A stretch of DNA of 64,000 nt from DATLFA01 sp035525225 (GCA_035525225.1 DATLFA010000058.1:62001-126000); one strand, 5' to 3'; shown: positions 1 to 9,924, counted from the first letter of the stretch. Numbers and translations are program-made. Notes: generated by a model from the letters alone, not told the origin.

Positions 1-228
1 CACCCACGAGCCCGAGTCCTTCGTCCAGTACGGATCGGCCGGATCGAGCAGGAACTGGCGCTTGACCGGCGCCCGCCGATAACGATCGACCATCGCCGCG
101 CCGCCGACATCGGCGAGGTATCCGAGGAGCACGGGCGTCGCCTCGACCGCGTGCGCATCGGCGTCGATGATCGGGTGGTCGAGTGCCTCGCGGATGCTCG
201 CGGACGAATGTGTGCTCACCGGCGACAC
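1..228 (-). CDS. Amidohydrolase family 2 (partial, N-terminus only)
   Basis: Only the first 76 codons are present; the gene runs off the left edge. Residues 19-26 carry the D-x-D-x-H metal-binding start of amidohydrolase-2 TIM barrels (PIIDADAH). This superfamily contains ACMSD-like decarboxylases and hydrolases of cyclic carboxylates; the substrate here is unknown. The start is taken as GTG at 228 because AGGA lies 9 nt upstream of it; a second in-frame GTG at 219 is also possible. It lies 23 bp downstream of the D-aminoacylase-like gene on the same strand, so it is probably the last cistron seen of one catabolic operon. Confidence 0.75.
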   Translation of the reverse strand, partial: MSPVSTHSSASIREALDHPIIDADAHAVEATPVLLGYLADVGGAAMVDRYRRAPVKRQFLLDPADPYWTKDSGSWV

Positions 229-251
229 GGTATCTCGTCCTGGCGCCGCCG

Positions 252-1955
252 TTACTTCTCGGGCCGCACGACACACCCGGGCAACGCACCGGTCCATGTG
301 CCGTTGCGCACGATCTCGGTGCCGTTGACCAAGACGTGGTAAATGCCGACCGCATCGGCGTAGAGCCGCCGCGCGCCGCCCGGGAGATCGCCACGGAGGC
401 TGATTGGACCAGGCGCGATGGTCGCTTCGTCGAATACCACGACGTCTGCATGGAACCCCTCCGCGATGCGCCCCCGCAGCCCGACGCCACACAACCGCGC
501 CGGCGCATCGGTGATCTGATGCACCGCCTCTTCGAGCGACAACAGCTGACGCTCGCGCACCGCCCCACCGAGCAACGAGGTGGTGTACGTGAACGAGGAC
601 GCGTTGTCGAGATGCGCCCCCGCATCGGACGCGCCGATCAGCATGTTCGGTTCGCGCCACACCTCGGCCCGCAACTGCCAGCTCGCGTCGTCGTCGCCCG
701 ATGGCTTTGGTGTGAAGCTGGTGTCGATGCCACCCGCGAGTACGAGGTCGAAGAACGTGTCGTAGATGTCGCGGCCCCACGATTGCGCGATATCGCCCAG
801 AGTGCGGCCCACGAGCTCACCATGCTCGGAGGCGGTCGTCGACGCCAGCGTCATGGTCTCCCAACCGAAGAAGCGACGCAGTACCGGTGGCGGGTCGATC
901 GCGCCCGGCCGGAGCAGGGCCCGTTGGTCCGGGTCGCGCAACGCGCGCATGCGGTCGCCCTGGGGGATCGCGAAGAACTTCGCCCACCCGTGCAGTGAAT
1001 CGAGCAGGAATCCGTTGGCGAAGCTGAGGTAGAAGAGCCGAGGGTCGGGGATGACCTGCGCAACGACGGTCGCTCCGCGTTCGGCGGCGTGTCGTGCGAG
1101 GTGACGCGCACTCGCAACCACGTCGGGCCGGTGCGCTTCGATGGGCAGCGCATTCCACGTCAACGGCCGTCCCGCGGCGAGCGCCATGTCGGTGATCAAC
1201 TCGATGTCGTCGTCACCGAACGGCGTGATGCCCGGGTTGAGCGCCACGAAGGTGCCGAGCTTGTCGCGCAACACACCCGCGAGCGCCAGCAACTCCGCCG
1301 GCGCGGCAAAACGTGACGGCACCGGGTTGCCATCGTTGTCGTGATGCGTCGCGGCGAGCGACGAGGAGAACCCGAGACCGCCACCGTCGATGGATGCGGC
1401 GAGCAGCCGGCACATCTCCGCGATCTGGCGATCATCGGCCGCGTCGCCGACCGCGCCATCACCCATCACCACTCGCCGCAGTGCCGAGTGCCCCACGAGG
1501 AAGCCGGCGTTCACCGCCGCGTGGCCCTCGATACGGCCGAGATAGTCGCCGAACGATGTCCAGTCCCAGGCCGGTCCCGCTCGCAACGCGTCGATCGACA
1601 TGCCTTCGACACGAGCGAGCATCGGCAGGAGGTAGTCGACTGCATTGTTGCCGGCTGCCGACGGCCCGAGCGGCGCGATCGTGAACCCGCAGTTACCACC
1701 GATCACGGTGGTCACACCGTGGAACGGCGACGGGCTCGCCGTCGGGTCCCACAGGATCTGCGCATCGTGATGCGTGTGGGAGTCGACGAAACCAGGCGCA
1801 ACGATGAGGCCGGTGGCGTCGATGGTCTCGCGTGCGTCATCGTCGAGCGCACCCACGGCGACCACGCGCCCGTCGACAATGCCGACGTCTTGGCGCACCC
1901 GTGGTGCGCCGGTGCCGTCGACGACCGTGCCTCCGACAATCTTGCGATCGAGCAT
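252..1955 (-). CDS. Amidohydrolase family 3, N-acyl-D-amino-acid deacylase-like
   Basis: The protein has about 567 residues, a normal length for D-aminoacylase-type enzymes. The N-terminal beta-sandwich is followed by the metal motif HTHHD near residue 61, the GNCG motif near residue 90 (a metal-bridging Cys in D-aminoacylases), and a C-terminal SDAGAHLD motif carrying the catalytic Asp. It should be a cytosolic Zn enzyme that hydrolyses an amide or cyclic amide; the substrate cannot be read from sequence. ATG at 1955 is preferred to TTG at 1958 because GGAGA sits upstream and the ATG overlaps the previous gene's stop (TGATG), implying coupling. It is paralogous to the gene at 3329-5035. Confidence 0.85.
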   Translation of the reverse strand: MLDRKIVGGTVVDGTGAPRVRQDVGIVDGRVVAVGALDDDARETIDATGLIVAPGFVDSHTHHDAQILWDPTASPSPFHGVTTVIGGNCGFTIAPLGPSAAGNNAVDYLLPMLARVEGMSIDALRAGPAWDWTSFGDYLGRIEGHAAVNAGFLVGHSALRRVVMGDGAVGDAADDRQIAEMCRLLAASIDGGGLGFSSSLAATHHDNDGNPVPSRFAAPAELLALAGVLRDKLGTFVALNPGITPFGDDDIELITDMALAAGRPLTWNALPIEAHRPDVVASARHLARHAAERGATVVAQVIPDPRLFYLSFANGFLLDSLHGWAKFFAIPQGDRMRALRDPDQRALLRPGAIDPPPVLRRFFGWETMTLASTTASEHGELVGRTLGDIAQSWGRDIYDTFFDLVLAGGIDTSFTPKPSGDDDASWQLRAEVWREPNMLIGASDAGAHLDNASSFTYTTSLLGGAVRERQLLSLEEAVHQITDAPARLCGVGLRGRIAEGFHADVVVFDEATIAPGPISLRGDLPGGARRLYADAVGIYHVLVNGTEIVRNGTWTGALPGCVVRPEK

Positions 1956-3304
1956 CAAGGGTTCTCCATCAGTTTGGCGGCGTAGGCCTCGACTGCCGTG
2001 CCCGCGAAGAAGTCGGCGTTCATCCCTGCGTGCAGGCGAATGGCATTGTCGCAGACGAGATCGCGGAAGTCGGCATCAGTGATCGCGCCACAGTCGACCA
2101 GCTCACGGGATTCGACGAGCACGGTGCGCATGTCGAGCACATCCCAGTGGCCGATGTCCGAGCCGAGCACCGCATTGAGTCGCGACCCACCAGGGTTGAG
2201 TTGTGTCGCGAAGCCCCAGGCATTGGCGCGGTCGTCGGCTTCGCAGCCGAAGTAGAAGTGGGGCACGAAACGCTCGATCAAGTCATCGACGCTGTTCACA
2301 CCGGCGCGTGCGAAGTCGTCCGGTTCGTCTGGCGCGAAATCGCACGAACCGTCGATCGTTGCCGCTACCGCAGCGTCGAAGCGCTCGCCGCCGTAGCGAG
2401 TCAGCAGTTGCGCGAACGCTGCTCGGTCGACTCTCGCCGGATCGAGCTGGTGGATGTTCTTGCCACCACGTTTTTGCCAGTGCGCGACAAGATCCATGAG
2501 TAACAGCGTGCCCCACGCCACGCCGCCCTCGAGGAACGCGAAGTTCAGTCGGGGAAACCTGCGAGTGACACCGCCCATCACCAACGCCTTCGCGATCGCT
2601 TCGCCGGCGGCGGCGATGGCGCCGATGTGGTTGTACACGTAGAGACCCGAGACCCGCGACCCTTGACCGAGCGCGCCCGCATGGAACGTCGCCGCGACAC
2701 CGAGGTCGATGCACCGCTGCCACACGGCGTCGTAGTCGGGCTGGCCATCGAGGCCGATGAGCACGGGACGGCCGTCGCCGCGCACCGTGCCCGACAGCAT
2801 CACGCAGCGCATGCCCAGCACCTCGACCGCGTAGTCGAGCTCGTCGAGTGCCTCGGTCGTGTTCTGCATCGGAATGCACGCGGGAATCGTGATGCGATCG
2901 CCCAATGTGCGGACGGAGTCCGCGTTGTACTGGTTCAACGCGCGGCAGACCGCGGGGCGCAGCTCGTCGTCGGGATGCGACACCATGCCGAGCCCGAGGC
3001 TGGGGTACACGATCGAGAAGTCGAAGCCCAGCTCGGGCAGGCGCTCGTGCAACAACCTGGGCGCGTAGATCGCGGCGCGGTCGCGGGCGTCGGTGGGTGG
3101 TCCCCACCACGCAACCTGAACTTCACGATCGCGAGGGTGCACGCGCCGCTGCGCCAAGAAGCTGTCGACGACGCGCGCCGGTACGAGGTCGCGCAGGAAC
3201 TCCGCAACGAGCGGTGCCGGCTCGATGATGTGGCCATCGCAGTCGATCACCGGGTGGCCGAGCTCAGCGCGCAGGTCGGCAGAGGAGCGGAGCGAGTCAG
3301 ACAT
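1955..3304 (-). CDS. Amidohydrolase family 2 protein
   Basis: This 449-residue protein opens with the D-C-D-G-H metal motif at residues 21-25 and has a later FHAG segment. Near its C-terminus the motif VLGSDIGHWD supplies the expected last catalytic Asp. The family includes mononuclear Zn decarboxylases and ring-opening hydrolases. It lies between two amidohydrolase-3 genes on the same strand, its stop overlapping the start of the downstream gene by one base, so the three probably act on successive or related substrates. The exact reaction is not recognisable. Confidence 0.85.
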   Translation of the reverse strand: MSDSLRSSADLRAELGHPVIDCDGHIIEPAPLVAEFLRDLVPARVVDSFLAQRRVHPRDREVQVAWWGPPTDARDRAAIYAPRLLHERLPELGFDFSIVYPSLGLGMVSHPDDELRPAVCRALNQYNADSVRTLGDRITIPACIPMQNTTEALDELDYAVEVLGMRCVMLSGTVRGDGRPVLIGLDGQPDYDAVWQRCIDLGVAATFHAGALGQGSRVSGLYVYNHIGAIAAAGEAIAKALVMGGVTRRFPRLNFAFLEGGVAWGTLLLMDLVAHWQKRGGKNIHQLDPARVDRAAFAQLLTRYGGERFDAAVAATIDGSCDFAPDEPDDFARAGVNSVDDLIERFVPHFYFGCEADDRANAWGFATQLNPGGSRLNAVLGSDIGHWDVLDMRTVLVESRELVDCGAITDADFRDLVCDNAIRLHAGMNADFFAGTAVEAYAAKLMENP

Positions 3305-3328
3305 GGGGGTTAGCCGGCAGCACGGTCA

Positions 3329-5035
3329 TCACACTGCGCATGGTCGCGCCGCGGCGTCGAGCATGCGCCCGGTCAACGTCGGTTGTGCGGTGCCGTCGAG
3401 TTGCGTGGCCACGCCGTTGACGATGGTGGCCCGGTAGCCACCCCAGGGCCGGCGCAAACGCGGCGCGCCGCCCGGTGTGTCGTTGACGAGATAGTCGTCG
3501 GGCCACGCGATGCGGTCGAGCTCGAACACGACGAGATCCGCGGCGTACCCGGGCGCGACCACTCCCCTGTCGTGCACACCGAACATGCGCGCCGGGCGCT
3601 GCGTGAGGATGTGCACCGCGTGCTCGAGCGAGAAGTCGTGTCGCTCGTGCACGTGGCGTTGCAACAGCAGCGATGTGTCGCCCGCGCCGCAGAGACTGTT
3701 GAGATGCGCGCCCGCGTCGCTGGCGCCCACGATGGTGCGTCCGTCGCGGAACAACTCGGCCAGGCCGTCGATGTCTTCGTTGGCCAGACCCACGGTGGCC
3801 AGACCCACGTCGCACCCGTTGGCCAGGACGAAGTCGGCGAACACGTCGCATTCGTGTTGCTCCGGGTGTTCTGCCTGCAACGCGGGAAAGTACGCGCCCT
3901 CGTACTTCTTCGATGCGGGATTGGACACCGCCACGATGCGCAGCTTGTGCATGCGACCTTTGGGGAACGTGGCGAAGCCGGTCGCGTCCCACTCGGTGCG
4001 GGCGCGAGCGCGCCAGTCGGGGTCGCGAAGCAGGCCGATCTTGGTCGGTCGGTCGGACTGCGCCCACTTGTTCCACAGCGGCATCGACGCGAACCCCATC
4101 GTGCGATCGAGATCGACACGAACGTCGAAGCGGCGTGGGGAGACCTGTGGGAACACGCCCGCGCCTTCTCGTTGCGTGCGTCCCGCTTGTTCCAGATAGA
4201 ACGGGATGTGCTCGGCCGACATGCCACCCGTGGCGAGTTGCACCCAGGTGGCCCGCACGTCGGTGCCCGCGCAGACCCGGTGCACGCGTTCGATGTCATC
4301 GACCTTCGCCTCGAACTTGCGCGGTTCGGGCACGAACTGCAAGACGTTGCGCGACGCATCGTGCAACGTGCGGGTCAGTGCGACGAACTCGTCGTCGTCG
4401 GCCAATCGACTCGGCACTTTGCGGCCGTGCCGGTCACGATCCGCGAACGACGTCGACAATCCGTGCGCCCCGGCGCCCAGACACTCGGCGAGCGCCGCCG
4501 ACAGCGCGTGCCGCTCGTCGTCGGTGGCGGCACGCTCGAGTGCCGCATCGCCCATGACGAACCAGCGCAGCGCCGAATGCCCGACGAGCCCGACCACGTT
4601 CACCGCGGCGCCGCGGGCGTTGAACGCGTCGCGGTACTGCTGCCATGTAGTCCAGTTCCACGGGATGTGCTGCTCGAAGGCGACCAAGGGCAGATCTTCG
4701 ATGAAGCAGAACACGTCGGATATCGCCGCGCGATCTGACGCGTGCAACGGTGCGAGCGACAGCGAACAGTTGCCTTGCACGACGGTCGTGACGCCGTGCA
4801 GCGCCATCGGGTCGGCGGACGGGTCCCACCACAGCACCGGATCGAAATGGGTATGCGTGTCGATGAAGCCCGGAGCGACCGTTGCACCGGCCGCGTCGAT
4901 CTGTGCTTCGCCGTCGGGACGCAGGTTCGGCCCGACCTCGACGATCACCCCGTCTCGCACGCGCACGTCACCGCGCTGCATCGGTGCGCCCGTGCCGTCG
5001 ACGACCGTGCCGCCGCGCACCAGTAGATCAGCCAT
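3329..5035 (-). CDS. Amidohydrolase family 3, N-acyl-D-amino-acid deacylase-like
   Basis: This is a 568-residue paralogue of the 252-1955 product. It has HTHFD near residue 62, GNCS near residue 90 where D-aminoacylases have a Cys, and SDAGAHLN toward the C-terminus. Those features predict a metal-dependent amide or imide hydrolase. The start is ATG at 5035, which has a G-run Shine-Dalgarno 5 nt upstream; GTG at 5038 is an alternative. It is the promoter-proximal gene of the minus-strand amidohydrolase run, with a GC-armed GATTAT palindrome just upstream. Confidence 0.85.
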   Translation of the reverse strand: MADLLVRGGTVVDGTGAPMQRGDVRVRDGVIVEVGPNLRPDGEAQIDAAGATVAPGFIDTHTHFDPVLWWDPSADPMALHGVTTVVQGNCSLSLAPLHASDRAAISDVFCFIEDLPLVAFEQHIPWNWTTWQQYRDAFNARGAAVNVVGLVGHSALRWFVMGDAALERAATDDERHALSAALAECLGAGAHGLSTSFADRDRHGRKVPSRLADDDEFVALTRTLHDASRNVLQFVPEPRKFEAKVDDIERVHRVCAGTDVRATWVQLATGGMSAEHIPFYLEQAGRTQREGAGVFPQVSPRRFDVRVDLDRTMGFASMPLWNKWAQSDRPTKIGLLRDPDWRARARTEWDATGFATFPKGRMHKLRIVAVSNPASKKYEGAYFPALQAEHPEQHECDVFADFVLANGCDVGLATVGLANEDIDGLAELFRDGRTIVGASDAGAHLNSLCGAGDTSLLLQRHVHERHDFSLEHAVHILTQRPARMFGVHDRGVVAPGYAADLVVFELDRIAWPDDYLVNDTPGGAPRLRRPWGGYRATIVNGVATQLDGTAQPTLTGRMLDAAARPCAV

Positions 5036-5048
5036 CACGACCCCCCGA

Positions 5049-5066
5049 GCGGCGGATTATCGCCGC
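5049..5066. promoter_or_regulatory. GATTAT-centred palindrome, possible operator
   Basis: Perfect 6-bp arms GCGGCG / CGCCGC flank a GATTAT centre in the divergent intergenic region, 13 bp upstream of the amidohydrolase ATG. The same centre with different GC arms occurs at 13458-13477, and GATTAC versions are tandemly repeated at 19941-20015. It could be a regulator binding site or a small palindromic repeat element. Confidence 0.4.
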
Positions 5067-5203
5067 CAATGTGTCAGCGGCAAATTGTATGACGCAAGAA
5101 CGTCATCCTCACCTGATCCTTACCAAGCGGCAACACCCCTCTCAACTGTCGCATCCACGATCGGACGTGCGCACGACGGCGGGCGCCACGTTGGAGGACG
5201 GAC

Positions 5204-7391
5204 ATGGAGACACGCGAGCGGTTCCTCGATGCCGTGCGGGCCCTCGCCGTCGTGAGGGTGATGGTGTGACACGCGTTCGGCGTTGCTGCCATCACCTACT
5301 TCGTCTCGGCCGTGCCCGCGATGTTCTTCGTCACCGGGAGCCTGCTGGCACGCTCGCTCGATCGCCACGGCTATGTCGCGACGTTGCGTGATCGCACTCG
5401 GCGGTTGCTCTTGCCCCTGTGGCTGTTCGCCGCGGTCGCCTTCGGCGCGATGACCATCGCCGACGAGGTCACGCACTCGGCAACGACTCGCGTGCCCTGG
5501 CACAACCTCGTCTGGTGGATCGTGCCGCCGGGCGCCCGCCCACACGCTGCTCGCGCTCGCGACCGGAGTGTTCCTGATCGATCAAGCCGCTCGCCATCCT
5601 CACTGGCCGTTGCAGACCACACGCACACCGTGGATCGTGGGCGACTTCTTTCTCTACGCATTCTTCTTGTGCCTCGGGTTCTTGCATCGAGACGGCGTGC
5701 TCGCGAAGTGCAACCGGGGCTGGTGGTCGCTGATCGCGTTCGCTTCGGGCTTCGCCGGCGGCGCCTGGGTCATCACCCAACCGGTGCCCGACCGAGCCGT
5801 CAACGACTCGCAGCCAGCGCATCTCTTCATCGGCTTCGCGTGGTTGGCCGTGTTCATGGCGGCCGCGCCGTTGATCGAGCGGCTGGCGAGCGCTTCGTTC
5901 GTCAGCGACGCTATCCGCACGATCAACAGTCGTTTCCTGACCATCTACCTCTGGCATTCGACCGCGATCATTCTCGGATACCACTTGTTGTGGAGCGTCG
6001 AGACACCGTTGCCGCGAGGCCTGTTCACCGCCAGCGTCGTCGGCTTGATGTTCGCCGGCACCGCAGCCTTCGTGGCGCTGTTCGGCTGGTGCGAAGACGT
6101 CGCGGGGCGCCGGACCCCGCAACTCTGGCCGGGCGCGTTGGCCCGCAACCCACGGGTGCGCGAGCCACGAGGACGCCGCATCATCATGGGTGCGCTGGCG
6201 ATCAGCGGCGCGTTCGCTTTCGTCAGCGTGGGCGCCACCAGCCTCGCGGCTCTCACCGCGAGCGCGGGTGCCCGCACGGGAATCGAGACGGCGAGCAGTG
6301 CCAGCGCAGCCACTGCCGCCGACGAGCCCACGACGCGCTCTCTGCGCACGCCATCGCAGGCCCCGGCGCCGCCGAGCGTCGACACCGACATCACTCCCGT
6401 CGTCGTAACGGCGAATACTGCGGCCGACACGATCGACGCATCGTCGGACACGGCCGCCGATGCCCGCGTCGCCACGTTGGTCGCCACCGCGCAGGCATGG
6501 ATCGATCGCAACGGCGTCGCCGGTCTGCAGTTCGGCATCAGCAAACCGGGTTCGCTGTACTGGGTCGACGCGGTGGGAACCCTTGGCCGCGAAGACTCCT
6601 ACGACACCTTCTCGGTGACCAAGACGCTCACGACAACACTCATCTTGCGCGAAGTCGAAGGAGGCCGCATCGACCTCGATGCGCCACTTCCGCCGTTGTC
6701 CGCCCTGCCGTCGTTCCCGTCGAGTCGGTTCACGGTCCGCCAGTTTCTGTCCCACATGAGCGGGCTCGTCCCCTATAACGAGACACCGACCTATCAAGCG
6801 AACCCGAGCAGCATCACCACCGCCGCAACCGCGCTCGCCGCCGCCGCGGCCGAGCCGCTGCGTTTCACCCCCGGAGCGATGAGCAACTACTCGAGCACGA
6901 ACTACCTCGTACTCGGTTTGCTGCTCGAAGATCTGACCGGCGTGCCGTTCGAGCACCTCCTGAGCGAATCCCTCACACAGCCTCTGGGTCTCTCCAGCGC
7001 GGTACTCACGCCGTCACTGCCCGGAGTACCCAACTTGTCGACCAGCGGCCTGGTCATGAACACCGCGGACTTGCTGGCGTGGACGTCGTACTACTTCCGT
7101 GATCACGCGGAGCTGAGCCCCGACACGTGGGCCACGCTGACGAGCATCGACTCGGCGACATCGCTCGGCACAGGCCTCATCTGGTATTGCCCGTGCACGA
7201 TCGGGTCCGACGGCGGGTACGAGTGGAAAGCAGTCGGCTACGCGGGCCCGACGACGGTGATCCAGTATTCGGCGAGCGACGACGTGGCGATCGTCGTCAA
7301 CCTGTCGGCATCGCTGTGGCAGTCCGACGCGTTCTTCAACTCGGTGCTCGGGCTCTTCGAAGCGCTGCGCGCGGTGGCCAACGCCGGCTAG
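5204..7391 (+). pseudogene. Acyltransferase-3 / serine hydrolase fusion, disrupted
   Basis: Reading starts at ATG 5204 with a good GGAGGA site and gives an acyltransferase-3 N-terminus (RALAVVRVMV). It then hits TGA at 5267, where relatives have Trp before HAFG. The frame continues openly after that stop (AITYFVSAVPAMFFVTGS), until about 5530-5550 where it shifts and part of the membrane domain seems deleted. The new frame runs to 7391 with further membrane helices, a linker rich in Ala/Thr, and a class-C beta-lactamase-like domain with an SVTK nucleophile motif. Intact relatives would acylate an envelope glycan and carry an extracytoplasmic serine hydrolase. An internal start at 5568 could still express the C-terminal part. 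Confidence 0.75.
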
Positions 7392-7461
7392 CAACTTCGA
7401 GCTGAAAAGGGTCTTGGTGGTGGTGCTCGTGATTTGGCTTCGGATTTGGGATGAGGGCTCT

Positions 7462-7484
7462 GATCCGTAGGGCTAGTACGGATC
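7462..7484. repeat. 8-bp perfect inverted repeat with 7-nt loop
   Basis: Arms GATCCGTA and TACGGATC flank GGGCTAG, 70 bp after the decayed fusion gene. No T-run follows, so it is not a convincing intrinsic terminator. The rest of the 247-bp gap up to 7638 shows nothing else recognisable apart from the promoter elements listed next. Confidence 0.4.
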
Positions 7485-7615
7485 GGACGACCATTCGACG
7501 CACGGCTCGGTGAGTTGCCGCATCGACGAACCCTACCGGTCCCGGGGCCGAGGGGTGACGATGCCGGCGAGCCAGGATTTCCTTGATTTTCTTGGGTTTC
7601 TGTTTGCGTCTTGGA

Positions 7616-7632
7616 TCGAACACCTGTACCCT
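7616..7632 (+). promoter_or_regulatory. LexA (SOS)-like box overlapping a -10 element
   Basis: TCGAACACCTGTACCC at 7616-7631 has one perfect half of the mycobacterial SOS box (TCGAAC-N4-GTTCGA) and a degenerate second half. It overlaps a -10-like TACCCT at 7627-7632, which lies exactly 6 nt before the ATG of the DUF222 gene. M. tuberculosis 13E12/DUF222 genes are known LexA targets, which supports the reading. LexA binding itself is inferred. Confidence 0.45.
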
Positions 7633-7638
7633 CGCGGT

Positions 7639-8862
7639 ATGTTGAGTTCGTCGGTAGTGGAGCTGATCGACATCGCGAAACGCCTCGAACTGGCTGTCGA
7701 TGGCGACGACATCGCAGCGGTGACGATGGTGCGCGAATGGCTGCTGGCAAAGACGATGGAACCGTTACGCGCCTTCGACGAGTCGATGCTGTATCAACTC
7801 TCCAAGGCGGCGTCGTCGGCGCAGTTCTTGGAACGCCGCGCTGGTCTGTCACCGCGCGAGGCGCGGGCGTCGGTGATCCTGGCCCGCAAATTGAAGGCGA
7901 TGCCGTTGACCGAAGCAGCGTTCATGGCGGGGACTCTCACCAGCGGTCAGGTCCATGCGATCGCGGACAACGTGACCAAACGCCTCGCGGAGCGCTTCCG
8001 CGAGGATGAGGCCGCGGTGCTGGGCATCGTCGGCCGATTGGACGCGAAGGACACCGAGACGTCGATGCGGCGCTGGGTCAACTACACCGAAGCATCCCTC
8101 GACGACGACCCCGACAAGCCGCCGCGGGAAGACGAGTTCTTCCATTCAAAAGCCGGGAGCCGCTACTTCTCCAAGGGCTCCTTCGGAGAGGTCACCGGCA
8201 AGGTCATCGACACCGCCATCGGGTTGGCCGAGACCGACAACCCCCGAGACGACGACACCCGCAGCCCCGCCGAGCGGCGCGGTGAAGCCCTCGCCGATGT
8301 CTGCAGCTTCTATGTCGACTACCGCACGCGTGTCGCCGCGGACCCCGACGCCGACGCCGCGAAGGTCCCGACGAAACGCAACTGGCCGCACCTCATCGCC
8401 GTGTCGCTCACCGACGAGATGCGCAACCGGTCCGGCGCGCAGCTCCTCGACGGACCCCACATCGACCACCAAGCCTTCGAAGCACTCTCCTGCACCGCCC
8501 AGCTCCTACGCCTCGTGCTCGACGAGGATGGCGCGATCCGCCGCTACGAACTCATGCCCGCCACCGTCACCGACGCACTCTTCGGCGCCATCGCCGCACG
8601 CGACCAAGGCTGCCGATGGCCGGGCTGTCACAAGAAACCGATCCACTGCGACATCCACCACCTCCACCACCGACAAAACGGTGGCCTCAACAGCCCCTGC
8701 AACTGCTGTCTCTTCTGCAAATACCACCACCACCGAGCCGCCCACGACCCCAAGACCCGACTCGTCATGGAACCCGACGGCACCCTCCACATCACCCACG
8801 CCGACGGCACCACAGAAACCACCAAACCCCCAATCCGACAACCCGGCCTCCCCTGGAACTGA
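7639..8862 (+). CDS. DUF222 / HNH endonuclease domain protein (13E12 family)
   Basis: This 407-residue protein has an N-terminal DUF222 helical region and a C-terminal HNH-like nuclease motif (GCRWPGC, then CDIHHLHH, then CKYHHH). The paired Cys residues probably bind Zn. This is the multi-copy 13E12-type family of actinobacteria; the biological role is unsettled, with DNA damage or mobile-element links suspected. ATG 7639 is chosen over 7561 because a -10 lies 6 nt upstream (leaderless pattern) and the preceding in-frame residues look non-conserved. The start is overlapped by a LexA-like box. Confidence 0.85.
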   Translation: MLSSSVVELIDIAKRLELAVDGDDIAAVTMVREWLLAKTMEPLRAFDESMLYQLSKAASSAQFLERRAGLSPREARASVILARKLKAMPLTEAAFMAGTLTSGQVHAIADNVTKRLAERFREDEAAVLGIVGRLDAKDTETSMRRWVNYTEASLDDDPDKPPREDEFFHSKAGSRYFSKGSFGEVTGKVIDTAIGLAETDNPRDDDTRSPAERRGEALADVCSFYVDYRTRVAADPDADAAKVPTKRNWPHLIAVSLTDEMRNRSGAQLLDGPHIDHQAFEALSCTAQLLRLVLDEDGAIRRYELMPATVTDALFGAIAARDQGCRWPGCHKKPIHCDIHHLHHRQNGGLNSPCNCCLFCKYHHHRAAHDPKTRLVMEPDGTLHITHADGTTETTKPPIRQPGLPWN

Positions 8863-9270
8863 TCGACGGACTGGGCGGGTGCGGGTGCGCGCGAGGTCAG
8901 ATGCTGATGCGTACGCGGCGACGGCGTTGTCCATCCCGATGCGTGCCCGCGGCCCCGCCGGCAAGAGGGCGAGCGTTTCGGGTCTACATCGATTGCTCAA
9001 CACGTGCTGGGACCCACAACGCGATGGAGCAATGGCAACGTGATCGGCTCATCGCGAGAATCGGCGACGAGTCAGCCTCCGCCCCGACACGGATCCGTCG
9101 TCACTGGGGCGCTCTAGTCGCGATCGCTACGCCACGACAGCCTTGGCTTACCTACTTGCGCTCCGAGCGCGTGCGTGGCTGACCGATTCTCACCGAGTTC
9201 TCACCTTCCTCGCGGTCAATTCCGCGGGCGGCTGCGCCACCATGTGACCTCGAACATCGAAGGGGATCAG
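8863..9270. other. 408-bp intergenic region, no gene seen
   Basis: I see no convincing gene. A 52-codon plus-strand frame (9024-9182) has no ribosome site or conserved motif. AAGGGGATC just before 9271 is the ribosome binding site of the next gene. Confidence 0.5.
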
Positions 9271-9924
9271 ATGAACAAGCGCATTGCCGCGGCAGCCGTC
9301 AGTGCCAGTCTTCTCGCCGGCGCAGCCGGCTTTGCCATCGGTGTGACCGGCACGGCGGGGGCGCAGTCCGATCCGCCGACCACGACCGCGCCGCCGACCA
9401 CGACCGCGCCGCGGACGGCCAAGCCGAACTCCGACGCGCGGATCCGTGCGACGCTCGAGCCGCTACTCGACAACGGCACCCTCACCCAGGCCCAGATCGA
9501 CGCCGTCGTGAAGGCGCTGCAGGACGTGCGGCCGGCCGTCAAGGGCCCCAAGGTCGGCGATCTGCGCGGTGGTCCCGGCCGCGGCGTCAGCTTGTCGACT
9601 GCCGCGACCGCCCTCGGCGCGACCGAGGACGAAGTGCGGGCCGCGTTGCGATCCGGTCAGTCGCTGGCCGACCTGGCCACGGCAAAGGGCGTCGACCCGC
9701 AGAATGTCATCGATGCGCTGCTGGCACCGATCATCGAACGGGAAAAGGCGGATGTCGCGAGCGGCAAGGACACGCAAGCCGAATCGGATGAGCAGATCGC
9801 CGACGCAACCGCGCGCATCACCGACTTCGTGAACGGCAAAGCACCGGCCAAGGGAGCGGGAGTCCCCCACCCCGGCCGCGGCCGCAGAGTCCCGGCGCCG
9901 ACCACGACGACCCCCGGCAGCTGA
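9271..9924 (+). CDS. Secreted Thr/Pro-linker protein of unknown function
   Basis: The protein has 217 residues. Residues 1-32 form a Sec signal peptide (KR, then an Ala-rich hydrophobic core, ending GTAGAQS). A PPTTTA-type linker follows, encoded by two tandem 18-bp units at about 9374-9410. The body has two helical segments recalling small surface proteins with repeated 'ALGATEDEVRAAL' helices, and the C-terminus is again Pro/Thr-rich. No catalytic motif is seen. The start has AAGGGG 6 nt upstream. It is probably exported and expressed alone: the next gene is convergent and a short repeat pair follows. I do not recognise a named family. Confidence 0.75.
   Translation: MNKRIAAAAVSASLLAGAAGFAIGVTGTAGAQSDPPTTTAPPTTTAPRTAKPNSDARIRATLEPLLDNGTLTQAQIDAVVKALQDVRPAVKGPKVGDLRGGPGRGVSLSTAATALGATEDEVRAALRSGQSLADLATAKGVDPQNVIDALLAPIIEREKADVASGKDTQAESDEQIADATARITDFVNGKAPAKGAGVPHPGRGRRVPAPTTTTPGS

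Noticed and set aside
5267..5269. In-frame TGA of the acyltransferase gene as a second selenocysteine codon
   Set aside because: Relatives have Trp at this position, no hairpin follows, and the same gene also carries a frame shift and a probable deletion. Decay is the simpler reading.
9024..9182. Short plus-strand frame MEQWQRDRLIARIG
   Set aside because: No ribosome binding site, no conserved motif, and codon use like the surrounding non-coding DNA. It could not be supported as a gene.
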